Below, piece by piece: positions 1 through 12,476 of a stretch of 64,000 bases of DNA. Origin of the DNA: Thermoplasma volcanium GSS1 (lineage in GTDB: Archaea; Thermoplasmatota; Thermoplasmata; Thermoplasmatales; Thermoplasmataceae); assembly GCF_000011185.1 (NCBI RefSeq), contig NC_002689.2:1426001-1490000 (forward strand). The letters run 5' to 3'. A program made the position numbers and the translations under genes. The notes beneath the pieces were generated by a model. It saw only the letters and a program-made list of their open reading frames with translations, made no database searches and was not told the origin of the DNA. Positions within the stretch are counted from its first letter, which is position 1; each line of letters opens with the position of its first letter.

Positions 1-1135
1 CCAGCATATGAGTGAAGAGCAGCGCAAAGATATTTATAGAGAACAATATGAGAGCGCCTGTAAACGGACCATAAAATATGGACGGGATTATGGCTATCAC
101 GATTCCACCAATTTCAAGCAGCATGACGGATATATATGGAGAATGATGGATTGGATGTATTTTCGTAATCGATTTCGGAAGGATACCATCCCTTCCGAGC
201 GAATATACAACCCTAGATACTGACGACATAAGGGAAACATTAGAGCTTAAGTAACTATTTACCGTCAAGATTATTAGTATTATACCTGCAACAATACCAC
301 CATACCTTTCGAATATTATAACCCCAGGATCAGGAAGTTGTGTAAACCCAGCCATATTAGAAACCCCATACCCTACGGTAAGTGAATATGCGGGTACTAG
401 CAATGCTGCCAACAATACTAGCATAGATATCCATATAGATCTTCTTATTGTCTTTATAGATCCTTTCGTTTCCTCAGCTAAAGTGATTACTGTTCCCGAA
501 CCTGCAAAAAGTGGTATGGAAAATATCATAGCAAAAAATAAAAGAGAGAAATTGCCGTTCAATGGTTTTAGTGTAAAAACCGAAATAGTATTCCCGGAAC
601 CGACTTTTATGGCTATTATTATGCCCATTAGTATCAAAAATCCTATTTCAATAGAAGCGCTAATCATCGAGTAGTTCAAAGAGGGCCTAAGCCCACGATA
701 ACCAAGGTAGAAGGTAAAGAAAGCTACCAAAGCAACAAACAGTAGCTATATGGAGGGAACCTTCTCCAAGCTTGGAGAAACATAATAAAGAAATGTTGCA
801 AAACCTAGCAGCCCAAACGCAGCTAATGAAAAAAATTGAAACATTACGTACCAAAGCGACGTTATAAAACCTGCTGTTGGACCAAGAGACTTAGACACAT
901 ACCCATAATAACCCGATGCACTCCCCGTGAACTTTGAAAACTGATAGTTCGCATTTAAGAATAAGAAGTAAATCGCCCATGCAAACAGAACGGCGAGAGG
1001 AGTGCTACCATATGCAAAACCCGCCGTTATAATTAAAAGAATAGCAACGTCCGCTGCAGGGGCGACATATGATACTCCTTGAAAAATTGCTTGTGCTAAT
1101 CCTATTTGATTTGGTTTAAGGTTAGATTCATACAT
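1..1135 (-). pseudogene. APC-family amino acid permease interrupted by one in-frame amber codon, cut by window edge
   Basis: Reading the minus strand from the ATG at 1135 gives an APC-superfamily permease. The N-terminal 129 residues hold the usual first helices (GVSYVAPAAD, SGYYGYVSK). A TAG at 748-746 ends this ORF, but the same frame then stays open for 248 codons to position 1 and encodes further permease helices and the conserved stretch SRVVYSLGRDGILPK. No frameshift is needed, so the gene is intact apart from one stop. It is divergent from hutU, so a histidine or urocanate uptake role is possible, but that rests on position only. It could be a fresh pseudogene, a strain polymorphism or a sequencing error; pyrrolysine decoding is not expected in Thermoplasmatales. 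Confidence 0.85.
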
Positions 1136-4123
<2,988 letters not shown>

Positions 4124-4251
4124 GAATTTTATTCAGTGGAACTGATCTACCCGCGCATATCATAAAAAATTATCGAAAAAATAAAAAGTATTATTATTTG
4201 GCTGATACTACGTAAATTATTTTCGATATTTATGGTTGCAATTATTAATCT

Positions 4252-5061
4252 TTATATTTGCCTGCACGCTACAATGGAAGAGTATCCAACGACCTCATCA
4301 TAATCATTAGTAACATCCCCTGAATTGGAATGGTTAAGAAGAGATATCTTGGCTCCAATTTTTTTAGCTATTATCATTAATATAGCTATAGCACCATAGC
4401 CGCACGCTGTTACGTTTTCTCTCTCAATCGTATCATAGAATCCATCAATATCAAGATCTACTATACGCGATATAAGATCCATGTCCTTCCTTTCAACTAT
4501 ATCTGATCTTTCATAGTGCGTAAAATCTGAACTAGCTATTAGTATATACGGCTTGCTTAGGCGCATTAATGCACTCGCTATGTCATTTGCAACGACTTTT
4601 TCCTGATCACCTAGTATGACAGGCACGAATGTAAACGAGTTTCCAAACATATACTGCAAAAAGGGTATTTGGACTTCAATAGAGTGCTCTACAGAGTGTG
4701 ATTCTTCGTCTTTAACTATGTACTGGGAATTCTTGTAAAGTTCTGATGCAAGTTCCTCATTGATTATCGCATTGCCTAAAGGCGTCTCCCAAGAACCAGA
4801 GGGGAATATGGAAGCATATGGAGTCATAGGGCGGTGGTTTGGCCCTATTATGATGAAGTCTCTTATGCTGGAATTTCTGAGAGCATTATATGAATACATA
4901 GCCGTTCTGCCAGAGTATACTATACCGGCATGGGGAACTACAACACCGATTGGTTGGCAACTCACTTCTGACTGCTGCACATGGAATGATGATATCAACG
5001 AAAGCAATTCGTTTCTATTACTTGGATAAAAATAACCCGCCACAGCTGGTTTCCTTATCAT
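4252..5061 (-). CDS. MEMO1-family protein (AmmeMemoRadiSam system protein B type)
   Basis: This 269-residue protein belongs to the MEMO family, whose fold resembles extradiol dioxygenases and whose human member binds copper/iron. Visible family motifs are VVPHAGIVYSGRTA near residues 41-54, GPNHRP, HSVEHSIEVQIPFLQ, ASSDFTHYE and the late Cys in ACGYGAI; the His and Cys residues correspond to the metal site. The start overlaps the stop of the upstream AMMECR1 gene by four bases, so the pair is one operon. In many prokaryotes MEMO and AMMECR1 domains are neighbours or fused and accompany a radical SAM protein; that third partner is not next door here. The exact biochemical role is unknown. Confidence 0.9.
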   Translation of the reverse strand: MIRKPAVAGYFYPSNRNELLSLISSFHVQQSEVSCQPIGVVVPHAGIVYSGRTAMYSYNALRNSSIRDFIIIGPNHRPMTPYASIFPSGSWETPLGNAIINEELASELYKNSQYIVKDEESHSVEHSIEVQIPFLQYMFGNSFTFVPVILGDQEKVVANDIASALMRLSKPYILIASSDFTHYERSDIVERKDMDLISRIVDLDIDGFYDTIERENVTACGYGAIAILMIIAKKIGAKISLLNHSNSGDVTNDYDEVVGYSSIVACRQI

Positions 5062-5663
5062 CTCTGTTCGACCTTCCCGTTAGGTTCAATTTCCCCAAAT
5101 ACAATGGCTTGAAATTTGCTTATTTTTACCTTCTTGTATTTCCAGCACCCTTGCCATAATCCGGCCTTTTCACAAAGCGCCTCGAGGAATTCCTCTGCTG
5201 ACATCCTATACTCTGTTGCAACCTGGGGGAGAAGCAGGCCGCTTGCCCCATTGTAGACAGCAATTATGCCATCCTTCCCAACTGTTATAGCTTTCGGCCT
5301 TTCCTCTGGGTTAACAGTCACTTCCTGAGGTACCGTAAGTATGGATAATTCGAAAGTTACTCTGTTTAATTCATCCGGCTCCATAGGATCGAAGCGTGGG
5401 TCATCAGTAGCAGCATAAATGCTGCTCTTGATTATCCCTTCACCTAGTTCGTAGTATGGCTCTGGAAAACCTATGCACCCTCTTAGTTGGTTGTCTGGAT
5501 ACGTGTTTATAGTTGTAAAAACACCGTGTTTTTCATGAAATATAGGGTCATCTGGCACTTCAGGTAGTTTCTCATTATTTAATTTAGCGGCAGCAGCCCG
5601 CCTTGCAAGCATAACGGCTTTTGCGCCAATATCCAAATTAACATTGATTTGTTCGGAATCCAT
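5058..5663 (-). CDS. AMMECR1-domain protein (AmmeMemoRadiSam system protein A type)
   Basis: A 201-residue single-domain AMMECR1 protein. The invariant motif LRGCIGF is at residues 60-66 and the family pattern DPRFDPM...EL follows. Archaeal homologues are structurally known but have no assigned reaction. It is the first gene of a two-gene operon with the MEMO-family gene, joined by a four-base overlap, which suggests the proteins act together. The ATG at 5663 is the natural start. The human homologue is linked to a developmental syndrome, so the archaeal operon is a simple model for the pair. Confidence 0.92.
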   Translation of the reverse strand: MDSEQINVNLDIGAKAVMLARRAAAAKLNNEKLPEVPDDPIFHEKHGVFTTINTYPDNQLRGCIGFPEPYYELGEGIIKSSIYAATDDPRFDPMEPDELNRVTFELSILTVPQEVTVNPEERPKAITVGKDGIIAVYNGASGLLLPQVATEYRMSAEEFLEALCEKAGLWQGCWKYKKVKISKFQAIVFGEIEPNGKVEQR

Positions 5664-5895
5664 ATATGGATCATGGCTATTGCTGTTATAAAGATGATCT
5701 GTTTCATTTCCCGTTAAATTGAATAGTGAATGTGGATAAATTTGCTACCTGATATTTAATGATATCATAATTAATGCTTACTAACCTATATGCTTTTTTG
5801 AATGCCTTCGAACATCATTCCGATGATCGCGCACAAAGATACTATTTTAAATTATAGCAATCTACGATACATATAAATCTGAATGCCACATTAAT

Positions 5896-7041
5896 ATGGC
5901 TATGACCACGGAATTCGCAAATGAAATCACAGACGTGGCCAAGGCCATATATGAATATGCTGAACTCGGAAGCTCAGAGTACAAGTCGTCATCTTATCTG
6001 GTCGAAGCTTTCAAGAGGCATGGTTTCCAAGTAGATTTCCCCTACCTTGGAATGAAGACAGCTTTCAAGGCAAGATATTTTAATGGGAAGCCAATGGTTG
6101 GTTTGCTAGCAGAATATGATGCGCTTCCCAACGGCCACTCATGCGGTCACGATCTCATTGCTGCATGGGCGTTTGGTACTGCGATCAGATTGAAAGACGA
6201 ATTTGGTATTTCAGTAACTGTATTCGGAACGCCGTCAGAGGAAGGAATAGGCGAATATGCAGGCAGCAAGGCGAAATTTGCCCAAAGCGGCGCCTTCTCT
6301 GATGTTGATTACGTTATAGGTATGCACCCGGATGACAGATGGGCCGTAGGATCAACATCACTGGCAGATCTGACCATAGAAGCCCAATTTATTGGAAAAT
6401 CTTCTCATCTACTCAGCCCTGATTATGGAATAAATGCACTTGATCCACTTGTAGAAAGCTACGTGGCATTAAGCAATTTTCGTAGAAGCGTACCTAACTC
6501 CAAATATCCGGTAATAGGGATGATAGTCAAAGAGGGCGGTAGAGCCTCAAATGTGATTCCTGACAAAGCCTCTATGGAAATAGATATACGGGCCAAGAAA
6601 AAGGCTGATCTTGCAGGCTTCGTTGATCAGATAGAGAGGATACTCAAGATGGAGGGTGAAATGCACTATTGCAAGCTAAACATAAACGAAGTTACTCCCA
6701 TATACGACGAATACAAGAGCAACAGAGTTATAGACAGCTTGCTAGAAGAAGAGTGCCAGAAGCACGCAGTTAATCCTTTCAACGTCGACAGAAGCGGTGA
6801 AGAGCCCATGGGAAGCACAGATGAGGCAAACGTGAGCCAAGTGATTCCGACAGGGCATCTTGACGTGAAGATAGTTGATCCAGGGATACCGGCCCATACA
6901 GATGAGTTTAGAATTGCAGCCGACCCCTCAAGATCTGGTAAAACATTATTAAAAGCTATAGATATTACTGTGGAAACAATAAAAACGATATGGCAGGATA
7001 AAAAATTTATGAACAAAATTAAAGAGGAATTCAAGAAGTGA
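5896..7041 (+). CDS. M20-family metallo-amidohydrolase (AbgB/amidohydrolase type)
   Basis: A 381-residue M20D-like amidohydrolase expected to cleave an amide or peptide bond of a small acylated or dipeptide substrate using two metal ions. Motifs seen are LLAEYDALP then GHSCGHD (about residues 73-86), the catalytic/metal-binding Glu pair in GTPSEEG (about 115-121) and GMHPDD. The dimerisation domain follows (SSHLLSPDYG, then GGRASNVIPDKA). The substrate cannot be read from sequence. It sits four bases upstream of an S66-family gene on the same strand, suggesting a joint role in processing peptide-like molecules. Confidence 0.85.
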   Translation: MAMTTEFANEITDVAKAIYEYAELGSSEYKSSSYLVEAFKRHGFQVDFPYLGMKTAFKARYFNGKPMVGLLAEYDALPNGHSCGHDLIAAWAFGTAIRLKDEFGISVTVFGTPSEEGIGEYAGSKAKFAQSGAFSDVDYVIGMHPDDRWAVGSTSLADLTIEAQFIGKSSHLLSPDYGINALDPLVESYVALSNFRRSVPNSKYPVIGMIVKEGGRASNVIPDKASMEIDIRAKKKADLAGFVDQIERILKMEGEMHYCKLNINEVTPIYDEYKSNRVIDSLLEEECQKHAVNPFNVDRSGEEPMGSTDEANVSQVIPTGHLDVKIVDPGIPAHTDEFRIAADPSRSGKTLLKAIDITVETIKTIWQDKKFMNKIKEEFKK

Positions 7042-7045
7042 TGGC

Positions 7046-7978
7046 ATGACTGAGAGAATAAAGCCACCAAGGCTTAAGGAAGGCGATGAGATACGCGTGA
7101 TAGCTCCAGCAAGCGCGCCCGATATGAAGAACTTGTCGAGGTCTATAGCCAGGCTCAGGAAAGCAGGCTATAAGGTGACTTTAGGGCATAATATAAAAAG
7201 GCTAGTCCAGATGAATCAACTCTCCGCCCCTGATGTGAACAGGAGAGATGAACTCATGAGCGCCTTTATGGACGACAACGTAAAGGCTATTTTCTGCGCA
7301 AGGGGTGGATATGGTTCCATACACATACTTCCTTTAATCGACTACGATGTTATAAGGGACCATCCTAAGATATTTGTTGGGTACAGCGATATAACTGCTC
7401 TGCACCTCGCTATCAATTACAAGTCTTCTCTAATAACCTTCCATGGCCCAATGCCTGCAGCCGATCCGGATGAGTTCAGCAAAACGAACTTTAAGGATTT
7501 TATAGAGATACTGAAGGGAGAAACAACGCATATCAATTCTAATTCTGAGAGGATCGTAAGGTATATAATACAAGGGAAAGTAGACGGCATAAGCGAGGGG
7601 ACAAATCTTTCAGTGTTTGCATCACTTATAGGTACCGGCTATCTGCCCAATTCTGAGGGGAAGATACTATTTGCAGAAGATACAGGAGTAACTGCAGGCG
7701 ATATAGACAGGTATCTCTTTACAATGAAGCTTGCAGGCATACTCGATAAATTTTCAGGCTTTGCATTTGGAGAGTTTAAGAGCTATGTTGATCCAGAGGA
7801 TCCAATGCCATTTGTCGAGGACATAGTTGAGCTTTATATGAATTCGCTAAAGAGAGTATCTTTATACGGGCTTCCATTTGGGCACGGAGAAGACCAGATG
7901 CTGATACCACTAAATGCTAAGGTTCGAATATCACATGAAGAGCCTTACGTAGAACTATTAGAAGAGGTCGTTGATTAG
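7046..7978 (+). CDS. S66-family LD-carboxypeptidase / MccF-like serine peptidase
   Basis: A 310-residue protein of the S66 family (LD-carboxypeptidase A and microcin-C immunity protein MccF). The Ser-Glu-His triad can be placed: Ser in GYSDITAL near residue 113, Glu in FAEDTG near 210 and His in PFGHGED near 277. ARGGYGS near 89 is the oxyanion region. Thermoplasma has no cell wall or murein, so a peptidoglycan role is unlikely; a MccF-like detoxification of peptide conjugates or hydrolysis of unusual dipeptides is more plausible. It follows the M20 gene closely and is probably co-transcribed. Confidence 0.88.
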   Translation: MTERIKPPRLKEGDEIRVIAPASAPDMKNLSRSIARLRKAGYKVTLGHNIKRLVQMNQLSAPDVNRRDELMSAFMDDNVKAIFCARGGYGSIHILPLIDYDVIRDHPKIFVGYSDITALHLAINYKSSLITFHGPMPAADPDEFSKTNFKDFIEILKGETTHINSNSERIVRYIIQGKVDGISEGTNLSVFASLIGTGYLPNSEGKILFAEDTGVTAGDIDRYLFTMKLAGILDKFSGFAFGEFKSYVDPEDPMPFVEDIVELYMNSLKRVSLYGLPFGHGEDQMLIPLNAKVRISHEEPYVELLEEVVD

Positions 7979-7994
7979 AAAATTACCGAATAGC

Positions 7995-8210
7995 TTACTG
8001 CTCTTTCTCTCTCGAAAGCTTAGGTTTAGGTATTATTACGACAAGGATAATTATGCCTATCACAAGCAAGGCAAGCCCCCATTCGAATTCTACACGGTTT
8101 ATGCTAGCTATTACCTTGCTTATTACCTCTCCAAAAAGATAACCACCAATGATTATAAAAACTACCGATATTATACCAGCTATAAATTTAGCCGTCCATT
8201 TGAAAGCCAA
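7995..8210 (-). CDS. Small two-helix membrane protein, unknown
   Basis: A 71-residue protein with two hydrophobic segments (about residues 9-35 and 43-61) and a short charged C-terminal tail KPKLSREKEQ. The start is TTG at 8210, supported by an AGGTG Shine-Dalgarno-like sequence a few bases upstream. The overlapping plus-strand reading frame is Tyr/Lys-rich and looks like an antisense shadow. It is convergent with the S66 gene and downstream of a broken MFS gene. I do not recognise a family. Confidence 0.6.
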   Translation of the reverse strand: MAFKWTAKFIAGIISVVFIIIGGYLFGEVISKVIASINRVEFEWGLALLVIGIIILVVIIPKPKLSREKEQ

Positions 8211-8252
8211 TCACTACACCTATTCAAATATAATGAAGAAATAGATAAATAT

Positions 8253-9605
8253 TTATGCCGATATCTCCTCAAGCGTAAGCTTTGAAGATTTTGGACCAAA
8301 GAGTGCCAGAATGCCTGCTATAAGCCCTGTGATGGCTATGAACTTAAATCCAAAAGAGAATGAATAAGCCGAAACTATAACTGGAAGTAAGAGTGCACCT
8401 AATGCACCACCTACATGCCCGATTCCATCTGTTAACGCAAATCCTGAACTTCTTGCTCTGGTAGGATAATTCTCAGCAGTGTATGTATAAGCGACCTGAA
8501 GGTACATACCGAGTGCCATAGAAGCAAGGAAAGATCCAATGAATATGGTTGTTCCTATCTTAATTGAGAATAGGAATAGGCCAATGAACCAGACCACAGT
8601 ATCGGCAAAGATAACGTACTTCCTTTCGAAGTGATCAGCAGTAAATATCATTATGAGTGCACCCACAGGGTATCCTATGGCACCAACTGCCAAGTATAAT
8701 ATTGAGGAAGATATTGAAAATCCTGCAGCTGAGAGCAAAGCAGCAGAATCACCAAGGAAACCGTAGTTGCCTATGTACCAGAAGAACCAAACAAATACGA
8801 GGAGCGCAAGTCTTGAGCTATATGGTCTTCTGATGAGATAAAGTGTAGGAAACTTCTGCTCTTCTATAACTACCTGCTCTGGTTTCGGTTATGGCAGTGA
8901 TTTAACTTTCTTTAAGGCAGTGTGCTCCATAATCTGTATTATTTTCTCGGCTTTCTCTATGTTGTGAGCCTTGGAAGCTAACCATCGTGGTGATTCAGGA
9001 AGCTCAAACCGGAGGAATAATGCTATAAGGGCTATTACTGCACCTATTCCAAAAAGGTATCTCCAGCCATTGTAATATACTGGAACGAGATGAAGCCCTA
9101 TAAAGGGAGTTATTGCCTGGCCAAGAATGCCTATGAGGAAGGTATAAACAGTTATGCGGCCTCTCACTGCTGGCGGTGCAAACTCGCTTATATAACTTGA
9201 TACCAGGTTCAGATCAGCTCCCAACCCCAGACCTGTTATAAACCTAAATATAGTTAATTCAGGAACGTTTATAGATATAGCATCTCCGAACGACCCGAGG
9301 GCCGTAAGCCCCATTGTTAAAATCATAGAGCGATACCTTCCGTATACATCTGCCAGGCTTCCGATCAAATATGAACCAATGGAATAACCTATTAGTCCTA
9401 CAGATAGGGCAATAAAAAGACTGAGCGATGTGCCTATATGGAACTGGGAAGCTATGGCTGGCATAGCTAATCCGATATCAGATATATCGTAGAAAGTGAA
9501 GAAATAGCCTATACCTATTATAGCAAGGAAAGTGTATGGAAGTGACCATACTGGTATTCGGTTTTCTCTAGCTATAATATTTTTAATTTGTTCTTCTGAA
9601 ACCAT
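8253..9605 (-). pseudogene. MFS metabolite transporter interrupted by one in-frame ochre codon
   Basis: The minus-strand frame from ATG 9605 encodes an MFS carrier of the sugar/metabolite:H+ symporter type: GSLADVYGRYRS between helices 2 and 3, and PESPRWLASKA after helix 6. It stops at a TAA (8891-8889) in the central cytoplasmic loop. The same frame continues without another stop to 8253 and encodes helices 7-12, including a second GALIMIFTADHFERK segment. The whole frame would be 450 codons, a normal MFS length. Only one nonsense codon separates it from an intact gene. A TTG at 8738 could start the C-terminal half but would not give a sensible transporter. Confidence 0.85.
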
Positions 9606-9679
9606 AAATGAATATCTGCTTATCTCTACATAAATTTTTGTTTATTCATATTTTATGATTTTTTAAGATATAGCCTAAA

Positions 9680-10858
9680 CTATCGAACAGTGTGCCTAAA
9701 TAGTCTGCGTAAGAATATAGCTAACGGAAACAGTATTATTACGAAGGATAATACTGAGATTACCGCGAACGGAATTTTGAAGTTCCCAAAATAGGTGAAG
9801 AGATATCCTATGGCTAATGGAGATATTATGCCTCCGACCTGGCTACTGAAATTCAGTATACCGCTTGATGTGCCAAGGTTTTCCTCTCTGCCGACTTCAG
9901 AAGCGAGGCCCATTGAAGGTCCAGCGTAAAGCCCGTAGAGGAACCCAGTAGCAAAGGATAGAGGTGGGACATAATTCCGGTTAACAATACCTATTAACAT
10001 TAGGACGACGCTGAAAACTATTATGGGCACAATGGCCATAAGAGCCTTCGCATGCCACATTTTTCTTGATATCATTCCACCTAGAGGCGATCCTGCTATA
10101 CCTCCAATAGCAGGTATCCAGGCATAAGCATACGCCTTGGAGAGAGGTGCTATGCCATCATAAACAAGAAAAGTCGTAAATAGAGACAGGAAACCTAGAT
10201 ACATAAAACCAGCTGAGAAACGTATTAGCGAAACATATAAGATGCCACGTGGTATTATTTCATTATTTTTCTTAGATAAACCAGGCTCATTTTGAAATAA
10301 GAAATCTAATGTAAGCGATATTAACAGAAGAAGGGATACGGCAATATATGAATAATAAAACGATATGTCAAGCAGCTCAAGAACAATATATTCACCTACA
10401 GAAGAACCCATAAAAAACCCTATCTGGAAAATGCCTATAAAGAGGGATCTATTTGATTGATCGGCAGATCTTTGTACTAGAGATATACCAGAAACATAGA
10501 CTATAGAAGATAAAGATCCAAGAAGTAGCTGCAACAAAAATATAAGGAGATATTCATGCATGGCTATAGGCATTAAAAAAAAGGCTATTGTTAAACCGAG
10601 AAACGAAGCCTTTGAGGTCTTGGCGGTCCCAAACCTGTCCGAAATTATTCCAGCCGGAATTTGAAAAGCAGTGTAACCGATCCAGTACGCTGTTATGAGG
10701 AGAGATGCCTGGTATACGGATATTTTAAGCGCAGAAATTATGAATGGGAGTATCGCAGGTATAAAAAATCTCACAGTAGAATTAATGAAAAATGAAAATG
10801 TGGAGGTCCACACGTTCCTTTGAGAGTAATTACGGATGGGGAAAAAGTGAAAGGGCAT
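9680..10858 (-). CDS. MFS transporter
   Basis: A 392-residue, roughly 12-helix major facilitator protein. The loop 2-3 signature is GIISDRFGTAKTS near residues 66-78, and the second half carries GGMISRKMW. No substrate can be assigned. Start is ATG 10858, the first in-frame ATG. It lies upstream, on the same strand, of the broken MFS gene and divergent from a third MFS gene, so 8.2-12.4 kb is a transporter cluster. Confidence 0.85.
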   Translation of the reverse strand: MPFHFFPIRNYSQRNVWTSTFSFFINSTVRFFIPAILPFIISALKISVYQASLLITAYWIGYTAFQIPAGIISDRFGTAKTSKASFLGLTIAFFLMPIAMHEYLLIFLLQLLLGSLSSIVYVSGISLVQRSADQSNRSLFIGIFQIGFFMGSSVGEYIVLELLDISFYYSYIAVSLLLLISLTLDFLFQNEPGLSKKNNEIIPRGILYVSLIRFSAGFMYLGFLSLFTTFLVYDGIAPLSKAYAYAWIPAIGGIAGSPLGGMISRKMWHAKALMAIVPIIVFSVVLMLIGIVNRNYVPPLSFATGFLYGLYAGPSMGLASEVGREENLGTSSGILNFSSQVGGIISPLAIGYLFTYFGNFKIPFAVISVLSFVIILFPLAIFLRRLFRHTVR

Positions 10859-10999
10859 TAATCATGATACACATATCATAATAATTTATACTTTTGTTGA
10901 AAACGCAAGCAGGAACGTAATGTGAATTCGTAACGATTGAATAAAAGTTCACTTGCCAATAATCACATCTGTTAAATAATTAATTTCAATGAAGTGTTA

Positions 11000-12442
11000 A
11001 TGGCGCTCCGCAAGGAAGATCTAATACTTATACCACTTGTCGCAGGAGTCATGATGGGAGCCATAGACAGTACCATAGTCGTATTGGCCCTTCCTACGAT
11101 ATCTGATGATCTCAAGGCACCTTTGTCTTTATCAATATGGATAATACTTGCTTATCTCCTTGTTGCAGCTGTTTCTACAACACAGTTTGGCCGTCTCGGT
11201 GATATGATCTCAAGAAAAACAATTTTCAACTCAGGCATGGCTATTTTCACTCTAGGATCTTTCCTATGCGGGGTCTCTTCAAATATAGATTTCCTCATAG
11301 CCTTTAGGTTTGTGCAGGCGGCCGGTGGTTCCATGATGCAGGCTAACTCCGGCTCGATAATAGCAGACAATTTTCCTCCTAACCTGAGGGGGCGTGCCTA
11401 TGGGTATACATCGGTTGGATGGAACTCAGGAGCTACCTTGGGCATAGTGCTAGGGGGTATAATAACTACCCTTATCGGCTGGCGGTATATTTTCTATATA
11501 AATGTTCCAGTAGGCATAATTTCGCTCTACTTTGCTATAAAGTATATCATCCCCGGCTCCAAGAAGAACGTCAAACTTGATGTTCCAGGAGTCGTAACCC
11601 TTACAGCTGCTCTATCATCTATTGCCTATGCTGCCACAGATTTCACTTCCCATGGCCTCGAAACAACTAACGAGACCCTGCTATCCATAGGTTTTCTTCT
11701 TCTAGTCGTATTTATTTTCCTGGAAAGAACAAATAAAAATGCGCTTTTGCCATTTCACCTTTTCCAGAACAGGGTTTTCAACTTTTCCATTGCTGCCTCA
11801 TTCTTACAGAGTTTAGGGTACCTTGCCGTTACATTTATCGTGATAATGTATCTGCAGGGTCTAAGGGGTCTAACCCCGCTCGATAGCTCCCTCCTGCTTG
11901 TGCCAGGTTATGTTCTGGGCGGTTTCACAGGCCCTATATTCGGAAAGCTTTCCGACCGAATAGGTGCCAGGACACCTGCAACTCTTGGTATGTTCTTAAT
12001 GATGATTGCAGTCTTGCTTTATATGACTTTCAACCTAAAGACACCTGTATACTATGTAATACCTGTATCGATAATATCAGGCCTTGGATCCTCAATGTTC
12101 TTTCCTGCCAACAACAGCGCTGTTATGGCCAGTTCACCTGCTGGTTCCTATGGGGCCGCTTCTGGACTCCTAAGGACAATGGCCAACATTGGTATGCTTG
12201 GATCGTTTGTATTAGCGATAACAGTTTCCACTATTGCAATACCGAGGTACGTAGCCTTTGAGGTATTCGCTGGAGTCGGCAGGCTTGTAGGCGGCTTGTC
12301 TGCTTCATTTCTAACAGGGATACATACAGCTCTAGAGGTTTCCTTTGCAATCATCGCAGTTGGTATGTTATTCTCCTTTGTGAGGGGGAAAGAAAACAGA
12401 TCCACTTCTACACCACCTAGGGCAACTGAGACTACAAAATGA
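11000..12442 (+). CDS. MFS drug/metabolite exporter of the DHA2 (EmrB/QacA) type
   Basis: About 480 residues with 14 predicted helices. Motif D1 at the start of helix 1 (GVMMGAIDSTIVVLALP) is a hallmark of the 14-TMS DHA2 exporters, FGRLGDMISRK is motif A, and LGIVLGGIITTLIGWRYIF matches motif C and following residues. I choose ATG 11000; a GTG two codons upstream is also possible. The gene is followed closely by an ABC exporter pair, so the block may serve toxin or metabolite efflux. The substrate is unknown. Confidence 0.87.
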   Translation: MALRKEDLILIPLVAGVMMGAIDSTIVVLALPTISDDLKAPLSLSIWIILAYLLVAAVSTTQFGRLGDMISRKTIFNSGMAIFTLGSFLCGVSSNIDFLIAFRFVQAAGGSMMQANSGSIIADNFPPNLRGRAYGYTSVGWNSGATLGIVLGGIITTLIGWRYIFYINVPVGIISLYFAIKYIIPGSKKNVKLDVPGVVTLTAALSSIAYAATDFTSHGLETTNETLLSIGFLLLVVFIFLERTNKNALLPFHLFQNRVFNFSIAASFLQSLGYLAVTFIVIMYLQGLRGLTPLDSSLLLVPGYVLGGFTGPIFGKLSDRIGARTPATLGMFLMMIAVLLYMTFNLKTPVYYVIPVSIISGLGSSMFFPANNSAVMASSPAGSYGAASGLLRTMANIGMLGSFVLAITVSTIAIPRYVAFEVFAGVGRLVGGLSASFLTGIHTALEVSFAIIAVGMLFSFVRGKENRSTSTPPRATETTK

Positions 12443-12476
12443 TAAGTTCTAAATACAGTTTAAACCTGACTTCAAC

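Noticed and set aside
746-748. TAG in the permease as pyrrolysine
   Set aside because: No Pyl genes seen, the organism type is not known to use it, and another transporter has TAA instead.
7971-8285. Plus-strand 104-codon frame over the small membrane protein
   Set aside because: Tyr/Lys-rich composition and overlap suggest an antisense shadow; the minus-strand protein has sensible helices and a Shine-Dalgarno.
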